A stretch of 64,000 nt of DNA from Microbacterium sp. Clip185 (GTDB lineage: Bacteria; Actinomycetota; Actinomycetes; Actinomycetales; Microbacteriaceae): NCBI RefSeq assembly GCF_028743715.1, contig NZ_CP117996.1:2852001-2916000 (forward strand), read 5' to 3'. This document shows, one piece after another, positions 44,068-51,801 of this stretch (position 1 is the stretch's first letter; every line of letters begins with the position of its first letter). The position numbers and the translations under genes were made by a program. The notes beneath the pieces are model-generated. The model was not told the origin of the DNA, made no database searches, and worked only from the letters and a program-made list of their open reading frames with translations.

Positions 44068-45705
44068 TCAGGCGAGCGCGAGCGCGCGGTGCACGGATGC
44101 GACGGCGCTGGATCCCTCCCCGACAGCCGCAGCCACCCGCTTCATGGATCCGCGTCGCACGTCGCCGGCGGCGAACAGTCGTGGCAGCGAGGTCTCGAAC
44201 GGCAACGGCTCGCGTCCGAGCTGCTGCCAGCGCGAGATCGACTGCACCGTGACGTCGGTGCCGGTGCGCAGGAACCCGTGGTCGTCGCGGTCGAGCGATC
44301 CGAGCCAGGATGTGGCGGGCTCGGCACCGATGAAGCAGAAGAGCCCGCGGGCGTCGACGTCGCCGACGGTGTCGATTCGCACGCGCTCCAGAACGCCGTC
44401 GCCGTCCAGCGCCGTCACGTTGGCGGCCGTGTGGATGCGGACGCCCGGGCTCTCCAGCAGCCGGTCCACGAGGTAGCTCGACATGCGCTGGCGCAAGTCC
44501 GTCCCCCGCACCACGAGGTGCACGGGGCAGCCGTTGCCGGAGAGATAGAGGGCGGCCTGCCCTGCGGAGTTCGCACCCCCGACCACGACGGAGGGCGCTC
44601 CGGAGACCTGGTGCAGCTCGAGCGGCGTGGCCGCGTAGTAGATGCTGGAGCCCTCGAACCGCGACCACCCGTCGATGTTCAGCCGGCGGTAGGCGGCGCC
44701 GGAGGTGACGATGGCGGTGCGGGTGCGGATGAGACGCCCGTCCGCGAGGGTGACCTCCAGCCCTTCGGGAAGCTCGGCGATCGCGACGGCTTCGCACGGG
44801 GCGTAGACCCGCACCCCGAACTTGAGGGCCTGCAGCGTGGCCTGGCCGATGAGCTGGCCGCCGCTCACGCCGAACGGGAAGCCCAGGAAGTTCTCGATGC
44901 GAGAGGTCGCGGCGGCCTGACCACCCGGAGCGACGGCATCCAAGAGCACCGTGTTCAGGCCCTCCGACGCACCGTAGATCGCGGCGGCGAGCCCCGCGGG
45001 ACCGCCGCCGATCACCACGAGGTCGACGGCCGCATCCGTTTCGGCCTGGTAGCTGAGTCCCAGCCGGTCGGCGACGACGCCCGGTGTCGCCCGGGTGATC
45101 GGCTCCCCCTGGATGTAGGCGATCGGCAGGTCCTCGATGCGCACGCCGTGTTCTGCGTGCACACCCATGTCGTCGGGATCCACCTCGACGGAGGTGTGCA
45201 CGAGGTCGAGTCGTTCGGCGAACCGGTCGAGCGCGAGGAACTCCCGCGATCCGTGCAGGCCGACGAACTTGAGCGTGAGAGCGGCGGGGCCCGCACGCAG
45301 CGACTCCCGCCTGTCCCACAGGGCGTGCAGGATCAGATCGCAGAGCTCGTCGTCCTCCGCCATCAGCCGGCGCAGCTGCGCGCGCGGCACGCGCAGGATG
45401 CGACCGGGCTCGGCCACACGCGCGGACAGGAACGCCCCTTGCCCGTTGAGCAGGCTGAGCTCCCCCGCGAACGTGCGCGCACCCATGCGGGTGAGCACCA
45501 CCTCGTCGACCCAGCCCAGCCCATCGCGGACAATCTCGACCTCGGCGGTGTCGACGAGGATCATGTCGTAGTCGTGATCGCCGGAGCGGAACACGTAGTC
45601 TCCGGCGGCGACCTCCTCGGGCGTGCCGTACGAGCACAGCCGCTCCCACTGGGCGTCGGTCAGGTCGGAGGGACGAGTCGGCGCGGCGACGGTCTCGTGG
45701 CTCAT
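44068..45705 (-). CDS. cyclic-nucleotide-binding domain fused to thioredoxin-reductase-like flavoprotein
   Basis: The 545-residue protein has an N-terminal cNMP-binding-like domain (about 15-130, with AGDYVFRSGDHDYDMILVDTAEVEIVR and TFAGELSLLNGQGAFLSARV) and a C-terminal FAD/NAD(P) module (about 215-540) with VVIGGGPAGLAAAIYGASEG, AATSRIENFLGFPFGVSG and SVVVGGANSAGQAALYLS. Before GGANSAGQ, where thioredoxin reductases have CxxC, there is no cysteine pair, so it cannot be a classical thioredoxin reductase. A ferredoxin/flavodoxin or small-molecule reductase gated by the sensor domain is possible. ATG 45705 starts it, 49 bp after the MarR gene. Confidence 0.88.
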   Translation of the reverse strand: MSHETVAAPTRPSDLTDAQWERLCSYGTPEEVAAGDYVFRSGDHDYDMILVDTAEVEIVRDGLGWVDEVVLTRMGARTFAGELSLLNGQGAFLSARVAEPGRILRVPRAQLRRLMAEDDELCDLILHALWDRRESLRAGPAALTLKFVGLHGSREFLALDRFAERLDLVHTSVEVDPDDMGVHAEHGVRIEDLPIAYIQGEPITRATPGVVADRLGLSYQAETDAAVDLVVIGGGPAGLAAAIYGASEGLNTVLLDAVAPGGQAAATSRIENFLGFPFGVSGGQLIGQATLQALKFGVRVYAPCEAVAIAELPEGLEVTLADGRLIRTRTAIVTSGAAYRRLNIDGWSRFEGSSIYYAATPLELHQVSGAPSVVVGGANSAGQAALYLSGNGCPVHLVVRGTDLRQRMSSYLVDRLLESPGVRIHTAANVTALDGDGVLERVRIDTVGDVDARGLFCFIGAEPATSWLGSLDRDDHGFLRTGTDVTVQSISRWQQLGREPLPFETSLPRLFAAGDVRRGSMKRVAAAVGEGSSAVASVHRALALA

Positions 45706-45754
45706 ACGCGGGATTTTCCTCGTCACACCGCCCCGTCACAACTCGACGGGCGCG

Positions 45755-46258
45755 TCACCCGCGTTCGGGACCCATGAGCGGGCGTAATGCTCGCGTGAGG
45801 GCGGCGATGTCGGCACGATCCGACCCCGCCAGCACCTCGGCCTCCCGCCTCACGAGCTCCGTCATGGCCGCATCCACGACCCTGATGCCCTCGTCTGTCA
45901 GCAGGATGTAGACGCTCCGTCCGTCGGAGGGGTTGCGCTTTCGCAGCACGAGCCCCCGCGTCGACAGATTCGCGAGCCGATGCGACATCGTCGCGCTCGT
46001 GATCATGGTCCGCTCGATCAGCTGCGCGGGGCTCAGCCGGTGTGGCGGATCGGCCCGGCGCAACGCGGCGAGCACGTCGAACTCCCATGAGGCGAGGCCC
46101 GCCGTCGCGAACGCGGCCGCCCGCAGGCGATCCAGGCGGATCGCCGCCCGGCGCAGCCGCGACATCACATCGAGGGGCGTGAGGTCGACGTCGGGCAGGC
46201 GCTGCGCCCACGCGTCGATCAGCAGATCGACCTCGTCGTCTCGACGGTCATCGCTCAC
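45755..46258 (-). CDS. MarR-family regulator
   Basis: The 167-residue protein, started at GTG 46258, has the winged helix of MarR proteins: SWEFDVLAALRRADPPHRLSPAQL, then MITSATMSHRLANLSTRGLVLRKRNPSDGRSVYILLTDEG. An open frame runs on to 46576, but that part lies antisense to the deazaflavin gene and does not look like protein. It is followed by the cNMP/flavoprotein gene on the same strand and is divergent from the Ddn-like gene, so it may control either or both, for example in response to quinone or redox-active compounds. Confidence 0.88.
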   Translation of the reverse strand: MSDDRRDDEVDLLIDAWAQRLPDVDLTPLDVMSRLRRAAIRLDRLRAAAFATAGLASWEFDVLAALRRADPPHRLSPAQLIERTMITSATMSHRLANLSTRGLVLRKRNPSDGRSVYILLTDEGIRVVDAAMTELVRREAEVLAGSDRADIAALTRALRPLMGPERG

Positions 46259-46363
46259 ACGACGACGGTAGCGTGCGCGGACCCTATGCGGGCCGGTTGC
46301 CCCATCCTCCGCCCGGGGTGCGAGGATCGAAGCGGCTGACCCACCGGCGGACGGAGCACACCC

Positions 46364-46765
46364 ATGACCTCGTACAACGATCACGTGATCGCCGAGTTCC
46401 GGCGAAACGGCGGTCGGGTGGAGAACTTCGGCGATGCCCTGATCCTGCTGCACCACGTCGGCGCCCGCAGCGGGGTCGAGCGCATCGCCCCGCTCATGGC
46501 GCTGCCGGACGGAGAGGATGCCTGGCTGATCGCCGCGTCGAAGGCGGGCGCCGCAGACAACCCGGCCTGGTTCCACAACCTCCGCGCGTATCCCGACGTG
46601 ATGATCGAGACGCCGTCGGGCGAGGTGCCGGTCACGGCGCGGGTGCTCGAGCCGTCCGAGCGGGATGCGGCGTGGCAGCGCTTCCTCGAAGCCAGCCCCG
46701 GTTTCGGCGACTACGAGCGTCGCACGACGCGCACCATCCCGGTCGTCCGTCTGGAACGCCGATGA
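46364..46765 (+). CDS. deazaflavin (F420)-dependent nitroreductase-like protein, Ddn family
   Basis: The 133-residue protein belongs to the F420H2_quin_red split-barrel family. It has the pattern FGDALILLHHVGARSGVERIAPLMALPDGEDAWLIAASKAGAADNPAWFHNLRAYPDVMIE, where GARSG and NPAWFHNLRA are the family blocks that bind F420. Such proteins reduce quinones or nitro compounds with reduced F420. It is first in a three-gene operon and overlaps the Nudix start (ATGA). Divergent MarR regulator. Confidence 0.92.
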   Translation: MTSYNDHVIAEFRRNGGRVENFGDALILLHHVGARSGVERIAPLMALPDGEDAWLIAASKAGAADNPAWFHNLRAYPDVMIETPSGEVPVTARVLEPSERDAAWQRFLEASPGFGDYERRTTRTIPVVRLERR

Positions 46766-47433
46766 CTCATCAGCCCGGTGTCGACGTCCCCGATGCGCGT
46801 GGGCGCACGGGTCTCGACCGCGCAGGGCTCGATCTGCACGGCAATCCCCGGGTGCGGGTGCGCGAGGTCCGCGTGCTCACCTCGAACTGGTTCGTGACGC
46901 GCACGACGACCTTCGACTTCCAGCACTCGGACGGCACGTGGACCACCGAGCACCGCGAGACCTACGACCGCGGAGACGGAGCGTGCATCCTGCTCTACGA
47001 CGCCGAGGCGCGCACCGTGCTGCTGACGCGTCAGTTCCGCTACCCGGTCTACGTCAACCGGCATCCCGATGGCATGCTCATCGAGGCCGCGGCCGGCCTG
47101 CTCGACGACGACGCTCCCGAGGCCGCCATCCGACGTGAGGCCGAAGAGGAGACCGGGCGTCCGGTCGGCGACGTGGAGCACGTCTTCGATGTCTATATGA
47201 GCCCCGGCTCTGTCACCGAACGGCTGCATTTCTTCGCCGCGCCCTACCGCCGCGGTGATGTCGTGTCGGGCGCGCGAGCGGGACTCGCGGACGAGGGCGA
47301 GGACATCGAGGTGCTCGAGCTCGGGTTCGACGACGCTCTCGAGCGCATCGGCGTCGATATCGTCGACGCGAAGACGATCATGCTGCTGCAGTGGGCGGCG
47401 CTGCGCGGCCCGTTCTCGGCGGCCCGCACGTGA
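46762..47433 (+). CDS. Nudix hydrolase (ADP-sugar/GDP-mannose pyrophosphatase-like)
   Basis: The 223-residue protein has the Nudix box AAGLLDDDAPEAAIRREAEEETG with REAEEETG as the metal-binding core, near residues 110-135. A long N-terminal sheet (LTSNWFVTRTTTFDFQHSDG) and YMSPGSVTERLHFFAAPY after the box match the NudK/ADP-ribose pyrophosphatase subgroup, which cleaves nucleoside diphosphate sugars. It overlaps the Ddn gene (ATGA) and the phosphoesterase (GTGA), so the three are coupled. Substrate is not fixed. Confidence 0.9.
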   Translation: MTHQPGVDVPDARGRTGLDRAGLDLHGNPRVRVREVRVLTSNWFVTRTTTFDFQHSDGTWTTEHRETYDRGDGACILLYDAEARTVLLTRQFRYPVYVNRHPDGMLIEAAAGLLDDDAPEAAIRREAEEETGRPVGDVEHVFDVYMSPGSVTERLHFFAAPYRRGDVVSGARAGLADEGEDIEVLELGFDDALERIGVDIVDAKTIMLLQWAALRGPFSAART

Positions 47434-47921
47434 CGACGCGGCTGCTGCTGATCTCCGACACCCACATCCCTGCGCGTCGGCGCACGCTCCCGGATGAGGT
47501 GCGCCGGCTCGCGGATGAGGCCGATCTCATCGTGCACGCCGGCGACTGGGTGGTCGACTCCGTGCTGGATGACATTGCGCAGCACGGCGAGGTCGTCGGC
47601 GTGTACGGGAACAACGACGGCGCAGACCTCCGCGCGCGACTGCCGCTGGTCGCGCACCGTCGGATCGAGGGCGTGCGGATGAGTGTCGTGCACGAGACGG
47701 GCGACGCACCCTCCAGGGAGCGTCGGATGGATGCGGCTTACCCTGAGACCGATCTGCTCGTGTTCGGACACAGCCACATCCCGTGGGACACCCGCACTCC
47801 CCGGGGCATGCGCCTGCTGAATCCAGGATCCCCGACCGACCGGCGCCGACAGCCCCACCACACCTGCATGAGGGTCACGATCGACGACACCCGCATCGAG
47901 GCGACGCTCGTGACGCTCTGA
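47430..47921 (+). CDS. YfcE-type metallophosphoesterase
   Basis: The 163-residue protein has all calcineurin-like motifs: LLLISDTHIP (D-x-H), DLIVHAGDWV (GDxx), GVYGNNDG (GNND), MSVVHETGDAPS (GHD region, with a final H), and VFGHSHIPW (GHxH). It starts at GTG 47430, inside the Nudix stop (GTGA). YfcE proteins hydrolyse phosphodiesters in vitro; the natural substrate is unclear. A role after the Nudix step on a nucleotide-like compound is conceivable. It converges with the Asp23-like gene, with 22 bp between. Confidence 0.9.
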   Translation: MTTRLLLISDTHIPARRRTLPDEVRRLADEADLIVHAGDWVVDSVLDDIAQHGEVVGVYGNNDGADLRARLPLVAHRRIEGVRMSVVHETGDAPSRERRMDAAYPETDLLVFGHSHIPWDTRTPRGMRLLNPGSPTDRRRQPHHTCMRVTIDDTRIEATLVTL

Positions 47922-47943
47922 GCCGTGCGGCGCGCTCACCCCG

Positions 47944-48228
47944 TCACTGGATGCGATCGACCTGCACCCGAATGAGATCCGCCTCCGGGAAACGTGCCAG
48001 CAGGAGATCGGCGACCTCGCGGCCCGTGTCGGCCGCACGCCCGGCCGCGTCCGCGGCGATCCGCACCTGGACGGTCTCCGCGGCCGCATCCCCCGTCACG
48101 AGCGGAGCGACGGAGCCGAGGGCGCCCGCCACCGCATCCGCGACGCGCGGCGGGAAGACCGCGGCGACGCCGGGAGCATCGAGGACGAGATCGGTCACCG
48201 CGTCGCGCGGCGCAGAGGGCAGGTTCAT
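47944..48228 (-). CDS. short Asp23/Gls24-like protein
   Basis: This 94-residue protein starts at ATG 48228, inside the stop of the upstream fusion gene (ATGA). It has DAVTDLVLDAPGVAAVFPPR and ends VADLLLARFPEADLIRVQVDRIQ, which fits a degenerate Asp23-type alpha/beta fold (strand DLIRVQVDRI). It is the third gene of the sigma-factor operon. It would be a partner or a variant of the Asp23-fused anti-sigma protein encoded just before it. No signal peptide or span, so it is cytosolic. Confidence 0.68.
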   Translation of the reverse strand: MNLPSAPRDAVTDLVLDAPGVAAVFPPRVADAVAGALGSVAPLVTGDAAAETVQVRIAADAAGRAADTGREVADLLLARFPEADLIRVQVDRIQ

Positions 48229-48827
48229 GACGCGTCCCTTCGCGGCTGGGGAGCATGGACGTCCTCGATCGTGACGTCGATCGCGGCCACCTCGAGATCG
48301 GTGTGCCGCGCCACGACATCCGCGATGCGGCGGCGCACGTCGTCGGCCACGGCGCGCGCATCGAGATCCCACGCGATGGATGCGGTGACATCGATCGTCA
48401 CGGGCGCGCCGAGCTCCTCGACGTCGCCGATGATGCGCGTGCGTCCGATGAACACCCCGTCCAGCTCGTCGGCGGCCGATCTCAGCAGGGTGCGTACCGC
48501 GCCCTCGGCGACCGTGATCCGCACCCTCGGGTCGGGGTGGCGCACCGGCAGATCACGCCCCGACCGCAGCTCCGCCGCGACCTGGTCGAGGATCCCGCCG
48601 AACCATCCCGCCGACGGCTCCGGCAGCGAGGCGGCGTCGGCGGCGAAGAGATCGCGGGAGAGGTCGCTGACGCGGGAGAGGGACTCGAGTGCGTTCAGGC
48701 ACTCCGGGCACTGTTCGATCTCGGCGTCGCGCGGCGAGCGCCCCGCCTCCAGATACTCGCTCAGCTCCTGGATCGTGCGCCCGCAGTCGAGGACGTCGGA
48801 TGAGGCGTTCGATGCGGTCATCGCCAT
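48225..48827 (-). CDS. degenerate anti-sigma zinc-finger domain fused to an Asp23/Gls24-like domain
   Basis: The 200-residue protein has two parts. Residues 10-80 look like an anti-sigma helical bundle: CGRTIQELSEYLEAGRSPRDAEIEQCPECLNALESLSRV, with C40 and C43, but the His of the usual H-x3-C-x2-C zinc site is missing. Residues 100-200 match Asp23/Gls24 folds (VRITVAEGAVRTLLRSAADELDGVFIGRT, then VTIDVTASIAWDLDARAVADDVRRRI and VAAIDVTIEDV). Its start overlaps the sigma gene stop by 10 bp, as anti-sigma genes do. It probably binds the sigma factor and links it to the Asp23 layer. Confidence 0.78.
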   Translation of the reverse strand: MAMTASNASSDVLDCGRTIQELSEYLEAGRSPRDAEIEQCPECLNALESLSRVSDLSRDLFAADAASLPEPSAGWFGGILDQVAAELRSGRDLPVRHPDPRVRITVAEGAVRTLLRSAADELDGVFIGRTRIIGDVEELGAPVTIDVTASIAWDLDARAVADDVRRRIADVVARHTDLEVAAIDVTIEDVHAPQPRRDAS

Positions 48828-49387
48828 CCCTCCATCCCGATCATGATGCTCGCTCTCGCGCGGGCGAGGTTGCCTCGCACGGTGCTCACCGGCACGTCCA
48901 GCTCCTCCGCGATCTCGGAGTAGCCGAGCCCCGCAGCCTCCCTGAGCAGCCAGGTCCGTCGCTGCGCCTCCGGGAGCCGTTCCAGCGCCGCCGCGAGTGC
49001 CGTGAGTCTAGCGTTGCGTTCGGCGACGTGCTCGGGCCTGGTGCTCTCCGGTGTGGACGGCTCCCAGTCCTCGAACGGCGTCTCCTTGGCCGAGCGACGG
49101 AGGACCCGAAGTGCTTCCCTCGACGCGATGCGCAGCAACCAGGCCTTGACCGACGCGCCGTCGCGCAGGGTGGGCAGCTGTCGCCAGGCGACGACGAAGG
49201 CATCCTGCACGACGTCGTCGGCGTCGGCCTGCGAGCGGAGCATGCGCGCGATGTAGGCGCGCATGAGCGGGCTGTGCCGGCGCACGATCTCGGCGAACGC
49301 TGCGACGTCGTCATCGACCGCCCGCTCCACGAGGATGCGGTCTGACAGCGCTGCGAGATCCCTCGACCCCGTTTCAGGCTCCGCCAT
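48818..49387 (-). CDS. ECF-type RNA polymerase sigma factor
   Basis: The 189-residue protein has region 2 (YIARMLRSQADADDVVQDAFVVAWRQLPTL) and region 4 (LERLPEAQRRTWLLREAAGLGYSEIAEELDVPVSTVRGNLARARASI), with no extra domain. ATG 49387 follows GGAGAGG and starts MAEPETGS. It is first in the operon with the Asp23-fused anti-sigma protein and the short Asp23-like protein, and its promoter region of 145 bp is shared with the divergent Asp23/AmaP operon. It is probably released on envelope or alkaline stress and directs that operon; this is inference from the layout. Confidence 0.92.
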   Translation of the reverse strand: MAEPETGSRDLAALSDRILVERAVDDDVAAFAEIVRRHSPLMRAYIARMLRSQADADDVVQDAFVVAWRQLPTLRDGASVKAWLLRIASREALRVLRRSAKETPFEDWEPSTPESTRPEHVAERNARLTALAAALERLPEAQRRTWLLREAAGLGYSEIAEELDVPVSTVRGNLARARASIMIGMEGWR

Positions 49388-49404
49388 CGGCCTCTCCGAA
49401 AATC

Positions 49405-49425
49405 CGTCAGAACTTTTTCGTGACG
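49405..49425. promoter_or_regulatory. inverted repeat in the sigma/Asp23 intergenic region
   Basis: CGTCA (49405-49409) and TGACG (49421-49425) flank an A/T-rich run of AACTTTTT, about 18 bp upstream of the sigma start. It could belong to an autoregulated sigma promoter. The 145-bp gap holds no other clear -35/-10 pair; AAAGGAG before 49533 is the Asp23 ribosome binding site. Confidence 0.35.
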
Positions 49426-49532
49426 ATCCGGCGGGTAGGTGCCTCATGTCAGTAGGGCGAAGTTAGCGCCGACGACGAGAAGCGTCCGGCGCTCTTGTCA
49501 CCGCCCTGGCAAACGAGATAAAGGAGCACATC

Positions 49533-50003
49533 ATGGCCACTGAGCAGAAGACCACTCCCGCCGTCGCCCCTGCCCGCGTCGACCGCGGCGCCGCCGGAAC
49601 GACCGGAGCCGCCCCGACGGTCGCGGCCGCAGGACGCACGGTCATCGCCGATGGCGTGGTCGCCAAGGTCGCAGGCATCGCGGCTCGGGAGGTTCCCGGC
49701 GTCTACGCGCTCGGCGGCGGCGGAGCCCGCGCTCTGGGGATGATCCGCGACGCCATCAACGCCACCGACCTGACTCAGGGTGTGAAGGTCGAGGTCGGCG
49801 AGACGCAGGCCGCAGCCGATCTGACGATCGTCGTGGAGTACCCCGCCCCCATCCAGGAGGTCGCCGCCGGTGTCCGGGCAGCCGTGGCCGGTGCGATCTC
49901 CCGCCTGGTCGGCCTCGAGGTCGTCGAGGTCAACGTCGAGGTCAACGACGTGCACCTTCCCGGTGACGACACCGACGACGACGCCGAGGCGCGCGTCGCA
50001 TGA
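49533..50003 (+). CDS. Asp23/Gls24 family envelope stress protein
   Basis: The 156-residue protein has a Pro/Ala-rich start (about 1-35), then VIADGVVAKVAGIAAREVPGVYALGGGGARALG and TIVVEYPAPIQEVAAGVRAAVAGAISRLVGLEVVEVNVEVNDVHL, the hallmark Asp23 strands and helix. It ends in an acidic tail (DDTDDDAEARVA). Asp23 of Staphylococcus forms a layer under the membrane anchored by AmaP and protects the envelope in alkaline stress. AAAGGAG precedes the start. It is first in a five-gene operon with membrane partners and overlaps the next gene by 4 bases (ATGA). Confidence 0.92.
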   Translation: MATEQKTTPAVAPARVDRGAAGTTGAAPTVAAAGRTVIADGVVAKVAGIAAREVPGVYALGGGGARALGMIRDAINATDLTQGVKVEVGETQAAADLTIVVEYPAPIQEVAAGVRAAVAGAISRLVGLEVVEVNVEVNDVHLPGDDTDDDAEARVA

Positions 50004-50188
50004 GCGCCGCGGTGAGCGGAGCGCTCGTGGGTGCGGTGCTCGCCGTGTCCGCCCTGCTGTTCGGCTTCTGGGGGTTCCTCCTGGTCGCCCTGTTCATGGG
50101 CGTCGGAGCGCTCGTCGGCCGCGTCATGTCGGGATCGCTCGACCTTCGCGCGCTCGCCAACGTGTTCTCCGGCCGCCGCACATCATGA
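50000..50188 (+). CDS. DUF2273-like small membrane protein
   Basis: The 62-residue protein has two close hydrophobic segments (AVSGALVGAVLAVSALLFGF and WGFLLVALFMGVGALVGRV) and a basic tail (LDLRALANVFSGRRTS). DUF2273 proteins of this size are standard partners in Asp23/AmaP clusters and are thought to sit in the membrane next to the Asp23 layer. Its start and stop both overlap neighbouring genes by 4 bases (ATGA), which supports translation as part of the operon. Confidence 0.85.
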   Translation: MSAAVSGALVGAVLAVSALLFGFWGFLLVALFMGVGALVGRVMSGSLDLRALANVFSGRRTS

Positions 50189-50574
50189 GCACCGTGACCT
50201 GGTCCGCGCTCGGCGGCGGGATGACGCCCGCCGCCGAGACGGTCCTGCCGGGCCGGACGCTCGTGGCCGAGCGGGCCCTCGTCGCCGTGTGCGAGCAGGC
50301 GGCGGCGCGCGCCGTCGGGATCCCGCGGCGCGAGGTCACGGTCCGCCTCGGTGCGGCCGCCGGAGCATTGGCAATCCGGGTCGAGGCGCCGCTTCCCATC
50401 CCGGATCTGTCGGATGAGGCTCGGTCGGCCGATTCCGAGACCGTCACCGCTCGCGCACACCGCATCCGCGAGCAGATCCGCACTGACGTCGCGGCTCTCA
50501 CCGGCCGTGACGTGCGCCGCGTCGACCTCACGATCACCGGCGCCCGCATCGAGGAGAGGAGGAGGGTGAGATGA
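50185..50574 (+). CDS. second Asp23/Gls24-like protein
   Basis: The 129-residue protein reads GGMTPAAETVLPGRTLVAERALVAVCEQAAARAVGIPRREVTVRLGAAAGALAIRVEAPLPIPD and ends RIREQIRTDVAALTGRDVRRVDLTITGARI, which follows the Asp23 plan (long helix, beta strand, final helix and strand) with low identity to the first copy. It is coupled to both neighbours (ATGA at start and end). It may form mixed filaments or complexes with the first Asp23 protein. Confidence 0.8.
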   Translation: MSTVTWSALGGGMTPAAETVLPGRTLVAERALVAVCEQAAARAVGIPRREVTVRLGAAAGALAIRVEAPLPIPDLSDEARSADSETVTARAHRIREQIRTDVAALTGRDVRRVDLTITGARIEERRRVR

Positions 50575-51143
50575 GCGCTGCCGATCGCACCCTCGCGCGC
50601 GTGCAACGGCGCGAGACCCATTCGCCGCGGTCGACGGCCATGGTCGTCGCCGTCATCCTTCTGATCGCGCTGATCGCCTACCTCGCGACCGAGACCGTGC
50701 TGGTCATGGCGGACGCACCCCCGCTCATCGCGGCCCCGGCAGATCTCCTGCGCGGCATCTCGACGGCGTCCGGCGCTGCCATGACCGCGGTCGGCGCCGC
50801 CCTGGCGCTGGCGGGCGTGGTGCTCGTGGTGATCGCCGTCACACCCGGGCGCCTGGCGAAGCACACCATGAGCGCCGCCGACGGCACGATCGTCGTCGTC
50901 GACAACGCCGTGATCGCTGCTGCGCTCGCCCAGCATCTGAGCGATGCCCTCGGGATGGATCGGCGCCGCCTCACCGTCGGCGTCGGACACCGCCGCGTCG
51001 ATGTCACCGTCCGCCCCGAGACGGGTCTGGACATCGATCTCGACGAGGTGCGCGCCGCATCCGAGGCCGAGCTCGCCACATACCGGCTGAGCCCGCCGGT
51101 CGCGCTGAGCGTGCACCGCCGGCTGGACAAGAAGGAGGACTGA
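50571..51143 (+). CDS. AmaP-like membrane protein (DUF6286-type)
   Basis: The 190-residue protein has two spans (about 24-46, MVVAVILLIALIAYLATETVLVM, and 67-90, AAMTAVGAALALAGVVLVVIAV) and a C-terminal cytosolic domain of about 95 residues. That domain, VVDNAVIAAALAQHLSDALGMDRRRLTVGVGHRRVDVTVRPE, has the helix-strand-strand layout of AmaP C-terminal domains. AmaP anchors Asp23 to the membrane. It starts in the previous stop (ATGA) with a strong GGAGG, and its stop overlaps the next gene (TGATG). Confidence 0.82.
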   Translation: MSAADRTLARVQRRETHSPRSTAMVVAVILLIALIAYLATETVLVMADAPPLIAAPADLLRGISTASGAAMTAVGAALALAGVVLVVIAVTPGRLAKHTMSAADGTIVVVDNAVIAAALAQHLSDALGMDRRRLTVGVGHRRVDVTVRPETGLDIDLDEVRAASEAELATYRLSPPVALSVHRRLDKKED

Positions 51144-51757
51144 TGAACACCACCCGCCGCGGCCTCAACCGCGCACTCGTCTTGGTCGCGGGCCTCATCG
51201 CCCTCGCCGCGGGAGCAGCCGTCGTATGCGCCTCCGTCTGGGACGAGGCCCATCGGATGTGGGAGCAGACCCTGACCGATGCCGCCGGCGCCGCGGATGC
51301 CGCACACGCCGCGACTCTCGTCGGCGCGGGTCCGATGTCGTGGGCCGGGCTCGGCGTGATCGCGATCGCCGTGATCCTTATCGTGCTGCTGCTGATCCCG
51401 GTCGCTCTGCTGTCGCACCGACGCTCGCGCACCGTGCTGCGCAGCGCCGAGACGGATGCGACGCCCGGCCGCGTCGTCATCCGGGAGGGCTTCGCCTCCG
51501 ACTCGGTCACCTCGTCGCTGGCGCGGCGCGCCGACATCCTCTCGGCGCGCGTCGTGGCAGACGACGTGCTCCACGCACCCGTGCTCCACGTGGCCGTGAC
51601 CCCCCGCCCTCACGCGTCACCGCGCGAGATCGCCGACCATGTGACAGCCGTCGGCGCCCGTCTCGACGCGCTACTGGAGCGCCCCACACGCACGTACATC
51701 TCACTTCACGCAGGTCTGCGGGCACGTCTCGCCACAGACCGGCGCCCCCTCACGTGA
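51143..51757 (+). CDS. second AmaP-like membrane protein
   Basis: The 204-residue protein repeats the plan of its upstream neighbour: a basic start, two spans (about 9-31, ALVLVAGLIALAAGAAVVCAS, and about 65-92, AGLGVIAIAVILIVLLLIPVALL), and a cytosolic C-terminal domain with GRVVIREGFASDSVTSSLARRADILSARVVADDVL and HVAVTPRPHASPREIADHV. The two probably arose by duplication and may pair with the two Asp23 copies. It is the last gene of the coupled set; the CsbD gene follows 44 bp later. Confidence 0.78.
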   Translation: MNTTRRGLNRALVLVAGLIALAAGAAVVCASVWDEAHRMWEQTLTDAAGAADAAHAATLVGAGPMSWAGLGVIAIAVILIVLLLIPVALLSHRRSRTVLRSAETDATPGRVVIREGFASDSVTSSLARRADILSARVVADDVLHAPVLHVAVTPRPHASPREIADHVTAVGARLDALLERPTRTYISLHAGLRARLATDRRPLT

Positions 51758-51801
51758 CCGCGCACCGCGCGGGTCATCCGAAAGAAGAGAAAGGAACCCT
51801 C

